Assembly (NCBI GenBank): GCA_019096065.1
Contig: JAGUCH010000006.1
Span: 2,128,001-2,192,000, forward strand
Direction: 5' to 3'
Source of the DNA: Paracyclopina nana
Lineage: Eukaryota > Arthropoda > Copepoda > Cyclopoida > Cyclopettidae
DNA length: 64,000 nt
This document shows, one piece after another, positions 1 through 13,400 of the stretch. Every line of letters begins with the position of its first letter. The stretch's first letter is position 1. Position numbers and translations under genes: made by a program. The notes below the pieces were generated by a model. That model searched no databases. It was given only the letters and a program-made list of their open reading frames with translations, and was not told where the DNA came from.

Positions 1-131
1 TGTTGGTGCTACAAAAGATAAGCATTTTGGCGTGAAGCTCTTGAGCACAAAATCGAAAGCCAGAAGCAAATCTATGAAAATAGAGTTGAGGATAAAGTTG
101 TGCATATGCCCTACCACCACTCACTCCGTAG

Positions 132-200
132 AGGCTGAGCGCATCTGGGAAAAAGTGGAGAAACTTTTCGAGCCAACTTATCAACCATACACTATACCAA
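132..200 (+). CDS. possible further upstream exon of the Fife-like gene
   Basis: A 69-nt stretch between a CCGTAG acceptor and a GTAAAG donor. Read as 23 whole codons it is open and joins the 381 exon in phase 0. A second frame is also open but would not keep phase. The acceptor is weak and the peptide has no recognisable motif, so this is only a candidate. Confidence 0.25.
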
Positions 201-380
201 GTAAAGGTGGAGGAAACTTAGTAATGGAAGCCTCCGCCGCAGTTCCAAAAAAGAGAGAAAGAAAAAGACCATGGCCTCGCGCACAATTTTTGATCATCAA
301 CTTTTGGCTTTCGAAGAAAACCTCCCCACGCTCTGCGCAAGAGAAGTCTTCTGTTCTAATGAAAATTCCGTCCTTTTCAG

Positions 381-1482
381 CAAATGGGCATGGACCACAA
401 CAACATGGGCCACATGGGGCCACCTCCAATGGACGATGGCATGGGCATGATGGGGCCACCACCAATGGTGGACGAGCTGGGCATGAACAACGGCAGTGGG
501 CAAATGATGATGGACACCACGAACCTGGGCATGAACGAGATGGGCATGATGAGCAACGACAACATGGGCATGACGAACGACATGGGCATGATGGACAACA
601 ACATGGGCATGATGGACAACAACTTGGGCATGATGGACGATATTATGGGTGGACCACCTGACTATTTCGAAAGCAGTGAGTATCAATCTGGAACGGAGCA
701 AAAGCCTGCAGCTGGTCATGATGAGAGTCGTCGGCAACAAAGCATTGTTTCGCGTCAAAGCTCCGCGGCCTCGATGGAGCTTGACTCCGTATCGGTCAAG
801 AAAATCGAGGACCACGAGAACGAGTATGACAGAGTTAAGCAAGCCCTTCTCTCTGATTTGAAAGACGATTTCGAGTATGACGAGGAGGCGGAGGACTCGC
901 CTCCCCTTCCACACATGGGAGGAGGTCGTGACGACGAGGCTGAGCCTGCTGAGCTTTTTCCTTCTCCGCCCTCCTCCACCTCCTTCATAGTCCACCCTCC
1001 AATGACCTCGGCGGCCTCAACTTCAGACTCGCGGCCGCCTCGCTCGAAGGACACTCTAGAGTCGATTTTTGGATCTCAAGTCAAATCAGCAAAATCAGAG
1101 CCCAAATCTTGTTCCTCCTTCGCTACTACTACTTCCGACTGCAGCAGCAGCAGATCTTCTCGTAGTTGTTTGCTAATTGATGCCAAGCATGATTCAGCAT
1201 CTGTAGTAGAAGAAAATTGTAGAACCAAAGGCAGCTGCACCGCTACCACAACATCCACACAACCACTCGTTAATTGCCTCCGTGTGGAAGAGCCGTTTCC
1301 AGTCTGCCTTTCGCCCGAGCTGGACGCCATTCCTCCCGTGGCCTCGGGGCCTCATCGGAGGCTGTCCTCCTCAGCACCGCACGCCACTGGCGATGTGTAC
1401 ACCATCCCTGAGGTCCCTGAGGAGGAGGAAGGCAGTCCCACCACCGGAGACGGAGTCACGAGAGCCAAACACTCTGCAGCAG
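381..1482 (+). CDS. Met/Gly-rich and acidic Ser-rich exon of the Fife-like gene
   Basis: The acceptor TCCTTTTCAG ends at 380 and the donor AG/GTAGGC follows 1482. The first 95 codons are an imperfect repeat built on Met-Gly-Met-Met with Asp, Asn and Pro. The rest is acidic and Ser/Pro-rich, with a short charged helix around VKKIEDHENEYDRVKQ. No catalytic motif is visible. The repeat section is also open in the next frame, where it reads as His/Gly-rich, because of the repeated ATGGGC units; the Met-rich frame is chosen because it stays open for 1.1 kb and keeps splice phase. Confidence 0.6.
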
Positions 1483-4400
1483 GTAGGCTTACACTTTTTT
1501 ACTTCCACTCTTACATTTGATGTAACAAGATATCCTGGCTTCTCTGTATTGATAACGAGGTTTATATATATACTACATGTGTGCGATACAATCTCGATGC
1601 TTACTGTTGGTTTCTAGGTTTCGTTCGCGATCTGGAGAGCTCTTTCACCACTATGGCTACTAATCAGACTGCACTCACACATTAACACAACTACTTCAAT
1701 TTCCTTCACGCGTGTGCCCAACTGAAGCCTTCTTTTTGGTTGGGCTGCTACAACAACACCACCATTACCACTACTACATGCGCCTGGATTTTCTCTCACC
1801 AAAAAGTTCTAGTGACAACTTAAGCTGCCATACATTCTCTTCTTCCTTCCCTTCTCTGCTCTATGCTTGTATCTTCTTACTAAAAAAGGTGCTAGTTGTA
1901 CTTCCACGATAGTGTAACGGTAGTTGAGAATCCAGGTCATGTACTACAGCTGCATATTAAGGGACAATACCTACGGTGGTGGCGGCACATTAGCACATCC
2001 ATTCATAAAATGGAGACAAATTTGTTTGCTAGGCACATATCGTATTATTAGTTGTCAGCTTATGTCCTTCCTGTTATGCAATGCTGGCCAGCCCCACAGC
2101 TTTTGGCAACTGCTTTCCAAAAATAGACTTTTTTATTGAGAAAGGAAAATGCAATTTACTACCAACTAGCAACCCTCACGTAAGGGCTGTTGAGAAGTCG
2201 TGATCCAAATTTTAACGCTAATTCAACCACTTTTCTTCTTTATGGAGCTGGGCTCTTTCATCTCCATAGCACTACTGCTTTCTTAGAAACTGCATGACGA
2301 CTCTTTAAAGACTTTTACTGCTATATCACTCTGCCTTCATTCTTTCTTCCTTTGGAGTAAGGGGTTTGCGTGAAGGTCTTGAATTTCAAAGGTAAGTCCT
2401 GCTAACTGAAATTAGTTTGGGCTCTGTTCTGCTGGTAGTCGAAGTAAAAAGTCCCTTCTTCTTCTGCTTCTCCGCGTCGTCGTACATCGAGTTTTACCTG
2501 TATAGTACTCCTTCTAAAAAAAGAGCGTAGAAGAGATCGACAGCATATTACACCTTGACATGTTGTTGTAGGAAGAACGAATCCACTATCACTTAGTAAG
2601 CCAAGTAGTGACGAGGCTCAACCAAGAGTGACAGTCCTGCGAAGTCCCCTGCGAGTGCAACCATCGTTCGATCTTCCCTCAATTACTGATCATCGCCGAG
2701 ACTTTAAAGTGCTGAAAGCTACTACTACGACTAGAAGTAAGCTAGAGATCCTCGTGTTTTGCTGCTCCCTCTTCCAATTTGATGTGCATGAATGTGGGGA
2801 ATGCACAATAAGTGAGGCAGCGGCCGGCGATAAAATAGACGACGGCCAACAAAAAGGGAGACTTTAATTCGATCCATGAAAACACAAGCAATGTTGCACG
2901 ATTTCGGCCATAGAACGGCCGAAATGATTTGAAAAGTGTTCACGATTATCATGACCAAGCATTATACCAGTATCTGTCTAGCTTAATTTTTAGTTGACTT
3001 AGCAGATTTGAACCCCTTTGTAGTAGGTACATCGATGTACTAGTACTTGCTTAGCTGTTTAGACTACCGGCAACATCTGCAGGAAGTGACATGCTCTTTT
3101 TTCTCTTTCTCTCTCCTCTTTATTGCCGCTACTACTACGTACTACACAAAGGTGACAACAGCCACAATGGTTTTAAGAGAGACGGAGGAGGACCGACAGC
3201 TCATAACAACAGCAGTAGTGCCTTTGGCCAAACCCTCAATGGAACACATAACAGGTAAACATAGCCAACTTGGATATGTGCTCGACAGCTTTACAGACTG
3301 TCCCACAAATTGCAGAGTTGATTAGAGTTCAGAATAATGGAGCCTGCGTTTCTAAAACTATCAGACAACACAAGCAAGGTGACTAGCCACACACAGAGCT
3401 CGATTTGTGGCCCGATCTACTATCACAAAAAATTCGAGAACTGCGGGACAATTTGCGAAATAATAACAACTAGCACCTCTGAAATGAAGGCTGCTATGCT
3501 GGAGGTGCTAGTAAAGTTTTATCAAGAAGACAGCTGGAATAGTGGATTTTTTGCTTAGGAGTGAGATAAATCCTTGAAGTTAGCTTCAAGGAGTTTTCTT
3601 TTCTTAAAGCCACCCTGACATTCAGCAAGAATGGAAGGATTACTTCTTTTCGTGCTTCAAAGGAAATAGGATGCTTCAACGATCAATACTCATTCATTTA
3701 TTAAAGTTATCAGGAAGATGCGCCATTTTGCACAAAATAAAGCGTAATTTCGGTCTACTTGCAAGGCCAATTTTTCCTAGCTCAATCAAATTCTAATCAT
3801 CTCAGCTCAGGATAGTGAGACAAAAAGAGTGCCTATCATCAGCAGAAGCTGAGTGGGGAGACACACGAGAAGCTTGTTTTCTTTACGAAGCGCTAAAAAA
3901 TAAATAGGACACCACTGGCTCAAATTAGGTTGGGTAGGCTAAGAAGAAAGCAATTTCTTGTTAGAGCAATTTTATAGACCTGGCTCTAGTTGCGTAACTA
4001 AGTCATCTGCTTTTTAAGGGCCTCCATTACTTAGCTATTCCCCTTCTAGGCCTCCAGAAGACCAATCATCCAACTCACGATTCACTACGACTACTGGCCA
4101 ATCAGTGGAGCTGGGAAAACCCGCTCGAGAGGTAAGCCCAACTTACTGCAAACGTGTACACAAGATTTTACCACAGTACTCCAATAACGAGTTTCGCATA
4201 ATGTTACTGTTGATGTCACAATACTATTTTCCCCTGCTGATGCTTAGCTTTTTTACGCGCTGTTTAAAAATCATCCTTACCTTCTAAAAAACTAGAGCCA
4301 TAGCATGAATAATTCATGTTCTCACTACTTTTTGACGCTCTTTTTCTAAAGATGAGAAAGGTATGAACAACTTCTTCCATAGAAAGAGCTTTTTTCTACA

Positions 4401-7400
4401 ACAAAAAAGCTGGGACTTACTATAAGATATTATTACTTTTATGAACGAATCTGCTGCTTTCAAACGACCATTGAATTGATTTATACGATGACATTTCTTC
4501 AACTATTTTTTCCTTGGAGCTGATTTGCACAAAAGAGTGGAGAGTGAAAAGGGGCAAAAAGAAGCTGGCACTTTTTAGCTCGGTTTTAACATTACTACTC
4601 TGTTCATCTACCGTTCCTTAAGGAATGCATAATGACGAAACCATGCAAAATGACAACTCTACGCAGCTAGTTTATGCACTGAGAACTCCTTTCCGCAAAG
4701 GAATTTCGCGTTCCGATTCGTTAAGGGGTTTGTAGATGAACAGAGCATACGTGTCCTGAGAGAAACGACTTTAGCTGTGCTTTAGTGGATACTTTTTCTT
4801 GACGTTTATATGTTGAACACGAGACAAACTTGCAAAGCAACCACTGATTTTTTTCCTTCCTTCTTTGCTGCCACTCTTTTGTCTTCTCCGATTTTCGTAG
4901 AACCGACAAGACGTACAGTAGTTACATACAGCTATTTGAGTTTTTCTGGTTCGATTTAGCTGATTGCGAGTGAATTTTGAATCATTATTTGGCTAGTTTC
5001 TGTGCAAGTACCACAAAACATTTTTAATGAGGCTTTCTTCAACTGCTACACAAAGAATCACAACTTTTCCAGATAATGGCCTATTGAACCTTTCTTATAG
5101 CTGCCAAGATTGCTAATTGAATAGCCTATTTTAGGCTCTACCTTACTACAAAAAACTAGTCTCGTTTACCGAGCAGAAAAATATTTCAACCAAATTGCTA
5201 GAGTTGGTTTATAATGATCATCTGAAGATCTCATGTTAAAACTGATGGCAGCTTGGAATATTTAATTTTGAATTGTCTTACAATTGAACGATGTCAGTCA
5301 AAGTTAGTTGCCTTAGCAGAACTTTATATATATATTTCTACATTCTGAGAGGCATTCACACTGTATCATATTTATGTGTTTTGTCGGTACCTGAACGGGA
5401 CATAAGTCTATCTTGAACTCATTATCAAATCATAGCAATTTGCTTACACCACGAAATGCATTTCGAGAAGTAAAAAAAGTTTATTTTCTTGCTAACTTTT
5501 AACTTGTAAGTTTTTAGGAGCATGAGCTATTGATTTTGAGTTAGAACGTAATGCAAAAATGATCCTGGCTGAAAATGAATCAGGGAAAGTTTGTAGAGAG
5601 CGAAAAAATTACTTCCATCATCACTCACTAAATATGGGGCTTTTTGAGCGGGCGAAGCCTAGATTAGAAAGAAATCCTTTCAGATTTACCACACAATAAA
5701 AGGTGAAGACGAGGAGTTTCACCCTTAAATTACCATGCTACTACTCTTCTCTTGTATACGCTTCTCTTCACTCCTATTGTATATTTATGCTGAAATTGAG
5801 AGCACACACATAAAATATGCACTCTCCTCACGGACTGTTCCACACGCTTGCCTCACTTAAATTTTTTTTGAAGTTTCCTCCGAACCAAGACGCAACCATG
5901 ATAGTGACCACCACCACAGCTGCTCTCGCCACTGAATCCATCACAACAACAGCGGCCTCCAATGAAATCTTGGAGGCTCAAAAGAGGCTGCAAGAGGAGC
6001 AGGCTCGGTTAAAACAACAGCAAGAGTTGGAGCACAAAAAAGAGCTGGAAAAGATGAAACAACAACAAGGGGAGCTATCTAGGCAACAGCAAGAATTTGA
6101 ACGATTGCGACAAGAACAACTAGCACAACAGCAAAAAATGTTGGAACAGCAAAAACTCCAAATGCAGCAGGAACATCAGAAGCAGCTCGAGGCCCAGCAA
6201 GAAGCATTAAGGGTGCAGCAGGAACAGCTCCAAGCCGATGCTCAAAAGTTCAAGGAACAGCAGCAGCTCCATCTGCAACAGCAGCGACTTCAAAACAATG
6301 TACCTATCATGACTTCAGCCCAAGCTGTCTCGGTTCAAAGCACAATGCCACAAGCCTCAACAGTTCAATCAGTGGCCAATCAAGCCACCACAGTGGGCCA
6401 GCAGCCCCCTGCGGCTCGAAACCCAATGATTCAGGCCTCAATGGGGCAGCAAAACTTGCCAACGCAAATGGGTCAAATCTCACAGACTTCAATGACTTGC
6501 CTGCCTTCAGCTTTCCCAACCTCCATGAGCTGCACTCCAATGCTGATGAGCAATGCGAAATCTGGCTCAACTCTGAGCAGCAACTCAGCAATCCAGAGCT
6601 CTGTCGATCCGTCTTACATTCGGCCTCCCATCGGAAACAAACCAGTCACCAGCGTCTTGCAAGTAGGTGATAACGATCCTCTGATTAATTGGAGAACTCG
6701 AGAAAGGCAATGGGAGCTGGAGGAGCTTGACCGTGAAAAACAGCTGGAATTGGAGCAGGAACGAGCCACTCGTTTTGCTCAAATGCAGAGAGAAAAGGCC
6801 AGACAGGAGAAGGAAAAAACCCTGCTTGAAATCGAGGCGTCTCTCTACTTGGACAAGCCCCCAGAAAGCCTAATGAAAAAACAACGGCCTCCGACTTTGT
6901 CAACAACAACCACGTTGGTATCATCAACTGCCACTACGACAATCACCAACAACGTCAACCACGAAAAGGTAGCTAGAAGCTACGACTACTTTTGACCTTG
7001 TCATTGACGGCCCCGCACTGTGAGCAGCAAGGCCTTCGTCGTCCAAACTTGCTGCAGTCAGAATTATTATTATTATTATGGCTATTAGCTAATCACATAG
7101 TTTTCCTCTCTAAGCTGCTCTGTTCATGCTTCACTTGAAGGCAAATAATGCGTTTCCCTACCAGACAGGAGCAATTTCTACAATGGCATATTTTTTGCCC
7201 CGCAAATACCTTTTTTCCCTCTAGCAAACTTTGCTACTCTGCCTGAGAGCTCTGCAAAACCAATCTTGAAGAGCAAAATGAAAATTGTCTGAGGGTGCAG
7301 CTTTGATTAATTGCTCTGTGCCATTCTAACGCAAATTGTTTTGCTAGCAACAAAAAAATAGCTACAACTTGCTCACTGTGCAACGTCATGTCAAGGCCCC

Positions 7401-10400
7401 TTCTCTGTAGTAGAATTGTACTAGTTAATACGTTCTGCACTGAAAAAAGCACGATATGTATACAGTAAGTTTAAGAAGCTCTAGGAGTTCCCGATAGATG
7501 GAGCTTTCTACACCCTAATAGCCGCCGTTCCTCTCTACCAAAGTTTGGATGGTTGCGCCATCTTGCCACTAGATACTGAAAGCTTTCTTCTATACACGCC
7601 CTTTCATCTTCTTCTGCTGTATTTGCTTGTTGTCGTTGTATGTTATCAGTTCTCTGTGTTTTTAGCATGATTAACTAAAAAATGGTACAGCACCTGCTAT
7701 AAATACTTTTCTCGTCTTTGGATAGAGAGGAAAATGTTGAATGTTGCTCTTTAAATGTACAAAATCTGGCTCGAGCACAGCAACAAAAAAGAAAACATGA
7801 GGTAGAGAATACTACGGATGTTGCGAGGAGCCAATGAATTATAAAGTAACCTGATAGATGCGTTGCAGAAAAAAGTACCAAGCAGCTTCACTTTCCATTT
7901 CAGACAAGGCAACATCAACAAAATCGAGGTCGCGCTGCTGCTAGACATTTGGAAGCTCTCTCGCCTATACCAGATGTTCCATCTGCTGATGAAACTTCAG
8001 AACAAGATTTAACACCCAGGCACCATAACAACAACCGGATGATGCATCCCCACAAGGTATGTAGAGTATTTTTCCCAATGCACTCGCGCTGGAAGAGGCA
8101 TGTTTCGAGGTGGTGTAAAATTGCAGCTTTCCAACTTCTTCGGAGGAAAGTTTCATGTCGGCGGTGATGATTATTGGTTCCACTACTGTGCTGCTTGACA
8201 GAGCGTGATATGATGAGCTTCAACTAACTTTTGATGAGGAAAATTGGCGCAATTCTGCTCCTTTTCTTTTTGCTGAGCAGAGTGATTTTGTGTGGACCTC
8301 CTCCATTGTTGTTGAAAAATGCACTAGGCTTCATTATGCCACATCAGCAAACTTCTTCCTCCTCCAAAAGGGAGATATTTAGCGACTCTCAATTAAGAAA
8401 GCTTCTACATTTCCATGAGATCTTTGGCTGCTTTTTTCCCACCAGGCGCATGCATTTGCATGTCTGAAAAGGGGGAGGTTTGATGTATACCATGAATGTG
8501 CTCATTGCTTTCGCGAGCGTTGCGGCCGCCCCCTTTTACTTGAATGGCAATGATATAGCATAAAGGTTACTTAGGTGCTAAGAAGGCCATAAAGGCCGAG
8601 AGACCCTTCTTTCATAGCTAGAATATAGAAGGCAATGTTGGACTTGATTGGCATGCATTTGTAGTCGTCAAAGTTATCAGGTGGAATCTTGTGGCGTGCT
8701 CGCACGTACGTACGTCAAACCATTGTACTGGTGATACCATATGACATCTTCTTCGCCTTATTGTTGTCAAGGTGGTAATGGGATTCTCGTGGCGCGGTGA
8801 TAACCTGCCAAAGAACTTGACTTCTTTCGTTAGAGCAAATTTTAGGCATGCCTGGCGGAAAGAAAGTCCACGATGACAGACTACCAAAAACTTTCAAGTT
8901 CCTCTAGATTGAAGTGGTTTGATGCAGCAGAGAAAGATTCGTGCTGCACTGCTGCAGACTTAATACATTTTGCTGCATAATAATTCCTACGCCAGTACAT
9001 GTATAAACGGAAAGTGCATATCTTCATGGGCTGAATTGGTGCCCAGTTTTCCTTGGGTTGGTTCGATTCCCGCGTTGTCGTGACAAACAGGCCACAGTAG
9101 CACTGCTACATATAATAGAAGTGGCGGCCTGAAGGCCAGGAACCCATGGCACGTCGTTCATTGTAGGATTTCCCTCGTGCTCCAGAAATACTTTCTACTA
9201 TATACACTGCTCTGGCTTTCTCCTGGTTTTCCCTGGTCCTGGCTCTTGTGCCAGCAATGCAGCTACTCGTCGTCGTCGATGGAGCAAGGCCATTTACAGC
9301 GGCCAACTGGTGTTGTTTTCCACCAGGATTCTGCTTCCGTAGCATTGCATCCACAATTGCCAAATTCGGCTAGAAATAAATTGTTTGACAGGACCGCAGC
9401 CTTAGATGAGCCAAGGTCGCGCGCGTTCATTTAGCAATGGTCTCGCGCACGCAGTATCAGTGCACGCAGGTTTGGTGCGCATGAAAGCGGTGGAATTTCA
9501 AAGAAAGTCCGCTGCTGCTGCTGCTGCTGCAAGTGGGGTAGCCTGCAGCCGCCATTACGCATGTGACGCTCCTGCTCTCTCCCACGCCTCTTCAATATCA
9601 AAAGGGCCTTTCTACTTCTTGGGCAAGGCTCTAGTGTGCCAGCCACGGATCCTGGCTCGTAGCGGCCCTCGTCAATACTGACTTGACTTGGTTGGCTTGG
9701 CTGCTTTCTTCGGAGCTGAATACATTTGGTAGAGAGCAAAGACTACAGCAGCAGTAGGTATAGCACAACTGCCAAGGTGCTCCTTGAAGGCTGCTGCTCT
9801 TCACCACGATCAGCAGTAGCAGCAGTGGCAGCAGCAGCAGCATAAGCAGCAGCAGCATTCTAGTAGTAGAGGATCCACGAAGAGGCAACGACATTATTAG
9901 AAAGCTCTTCGTCCATATCACAATTCCCTCCTGTGAGTTGAGTTAGTGACAGTGAGTGACTGCTGAGGGGGGTCGAGAACTAATTCTGTTGACTTCTATT
10001 TAAAAAAGTGTTAGTTCCTCGTCGAAAAACCTCGATCCCCTGGCTATGATTGTTCAGTGCTTCGCCCCACGATTGCGGATCTTCAGCATCACATCAGTAC
10101 AGCTAAGTTCGACAGTTCGCCTTTTTTAGCCTGATTTAGCTGCCAGGGTACTTGAAATCGAAAGCCTGAGTTGTTTCTCTCACAAAGTTCGCCTGCAGCC
10201 TCGACGCTACTATGTGGACTTGAGGCCAAAGTGTTGTTGTTTCATTATAACTACAGTGTGAGTGAGTGTTAAGCCAACTATTTAGCCTCGTAAGCTAGCT
10301 TTGTCTCAAGTTTGCTTAATCATATACATATAAAACCATGAAGATCAGGAAACGTTGCTGAGAATGCCGCCGAGCTAAAAGATGGGGATTATGAGCTTCA

Positions 10401-13400
10401 GCCTCAGTAGGTTTAGCTATAGGAATTGTAGTCATGATAATTCATGTTTCGAAGCCAGCAAGAAAACAACGACGCCAGGTTGACAAAGGAAGAAGCCATA
10501 CGTACCGAATTTGCTGCTGGTCTCTCGTCGTTGCTGTCGATTGTTGTTGTCGTTGTCGTTGTTGTCACCTCCTCCGTGCTGCTGCTATCTTAAGTAACTG
10601 CCACAATAACGATGGTTCGTTTACTACACCACCCGAAACAGCCTCTCTGTGAGGCCACCACTTCAGTGGAGGCTGCAGCAGCCTCACGAGTGATTATTTC
10701 TAAGCCTCTCGTCACCGGAAAATCATGTACTACCGCCAAAGTAATTCCTTCAAAATACAGGACCAGCGAACAAGAGAAAACAAGCTGCAGCAAGAGCATG
10801 AGAATAATCATCGGCTTGACCTACTCCACCCAAGCAGAGGAGCAGCTCAGACCAATAACGAAGGACAACAAAAAGAGTCCATCGAAGGCATGCTAAATAA
10901 TTTCTCCAAAGCCCTTGGTAAGTTGGAAGCAACCTCAATTACATAACAAAATACGATTACAAGACATACTACAAATTTCAACTCTTTTCTCGTCAAGTCG
11001 TCGTCGTCGTCGTCGCTTTCTGCTAGAGTTGAAAGAGACTCAACTGTGATGTGCAGGTAAATTTCGTATGCTAGGAAAAAGGACTGGCAGGGGGGTACTA
11101 AGCAGCTAGCACTAAGGGAAAAATGAGGGTCTTTACGCCATACGGTAATCCTTCATTTGCATTGCTAATTCTGGAATATGAAATCAAGCTTCGGACTCGA
11201 TTTCATGCTTGCCTCTCGTCAATGGCCAAGAAAATTGATACTTTCACCGCATTTTCGACTACTATATGCATGAGGACCCAATTCGAAACGTGCTGTACTA
11301 CTACACGTATGGTGTTGCCCTGTGTGTGCGCAACTACTTACTTATTGTGTTGGTGGTGTCCAGCCCTTGTTCTTTGCAGCAGTAGAGAGTGACAATTTAG
11401 TAGGCCAACCAAAAATCGATAGTAATGGGCAGAGCACAGTGGTACTGCATTGTAAGCTAGTACATATATTGCAGCCGAGATCGGGCGACCATGTCCTCAT
11501 TAGTAGATGAAAACTGCAGAAGGGGTCTCACTCGCCTCCCAAGAGTGATATTTCAACAACAGCGAGATCTCTTATATCTTATGCAACAACAAAATGCTGC
11601 TGCATTGCAATCTCATTGGTCGCAACAATTAAAACTTTCTCTATTATTGTCTTTCATAGACGAGGCTTTGATCCGCCTTTGGGGCCAGAGTACGTATGAC
11701 AAAGATAGATGTAAACCAAAATAGAGTTTGATTACTGTAGGCCACACATTGGGCTAAATTCTACCAAGAACTGTACTGAGAGAAAAGAAAACTAGCTATC
11801 CTGTGTGCCCAACGAGCTCTTGATGGTGATCATTAGCAGAGCTTTTCTGAGGATATGAGCCACATACATTAGAGATGCTATGCAAACTTTTCCAAGGTAG
11901 CATCCTACTGCCAAGAGACCTCCAGAATACGATAGATCAAAAATTGATAACTTGCTGCAGCTACAGTTTGCCCAGAATTTGGCTCACTGTGGGTCTGTTC
12001 TTTTAAACTTTAGCCCCTTTGAAAAATGTGCTGTTACACTGTGTCCATCCCCAAATCCCCTTAGTGAAAACTACTACGTCGTCAACGTCAAATCACCGTG
12101 GTGTTCGTTCGTTCGTTCTCTCTCGATTGAGTGATGTAATGAGTGAAAGCACTACAATAACCACTCAATACGTAATGCTACACTCACTCTTCTTTTTTCG
12201 GTGTTTTATTGCTTGCAATCAGTCGGTAAGAGATTCACATAGCTCCATCTAAAAACGTACTTCTACTGCTTTAACGTCGAATGTAATTGAGAAAACATTT
12301 TCCTTCCTTTTTATGGCAACTACAAAAAATTGCGCAGCCCTAGTCCCTCTAGAGGCAAATCTCGAACTAGAAACTGTTGCATATTCTTGGCAAACTCCCT
12401 CGAGGATACCATATCAAACTAGTTTTTGGATAAATCCCAAAAATAAATTATTCTACAATACGAGTACTGTATTATAGTGATATAACAAGTTGGCATTCTA
12501 CCATAGGCTATGCCCTAATTTGCTGTAATGGCATAAGAAGCGGGCAACAGCAAAGCTTTCATTACATGATGGCAAGTCATTAAAAAGCTGCTATCACTCC
12601 AGGTGCTGCACTCTAATGCTACAGCACATTGCTTCTACGATGGGAATTATTTCACTGTTGCATGTATAAGGTTGTATTCATGCCAAAAGTAAAGAAGACG
12701 TACTAGCCGAAAAATCGTAAATCAGCTTTGCAACAGCCTGGTGGGGAACAAATGTCCTTGCAACTTGGCATAAATTGGCAGGTGCGTTGGAAAAAGAGCA
12801 TTTCATATTTGCTGTCACTCGCTTTTGTATTGGATACGACCCATTATTATCTGAAAGTAGCTGATCGAAAGTAGTAGCATATATCTCTGTGTACTACATG
12901 TACTAAATGGCCGCGCGTGGTTCCTATAGGAGCTTTTGCTAATGATATCCCCCATAGTAAATATGTAATATTGCTTATTGTTCATGCAACTGCTATCATC
13001 ATGCTGCACAATTGTGGTCGATGTTTTAGTCCTTTCTCGATTCTTACCCAGCCACTACAAATAGCTAGGCATATACTACTACAATATAATAGCATTGCTG
13101 CTGCTGCGGCCATTACGGTTGTCTGATTTTGAAAACTGCTAGAAAGCTCCATGGAGGGCAAAGGTCAGCTCTATTCTGTACATCACAGTTGGTTTCCAGA
13201 ACAGACGAGACAGTTTACACTGAACTCTCATAGCGAGAAAACAAAGCTTTTGGACTAAACTGGTCAAAAATCTGCCATTGAGCTGCCCTCTTTCAAACAT
13301 AAGAAATGCCTTTGTTCGAAGACTGCAGTCTCGTGGTAGATCATAAAGCTGTGTTTTCGGGCTATGTCCAAAAATCCATTTCATAAACCAATGCTCAAAA

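Noticed and set aside
32-661. His/Gly-rich 209-codon + strand frame
   Set aside because: It results from the ATGGGC repeat read in the other frame; it does not keep splice phase with later exons.
1898-1935. A-box-like TAGTGTAACGG suggesting a tRNA
   Set aside because: No B box, anticodon arm or acceptor stem could be found around it.
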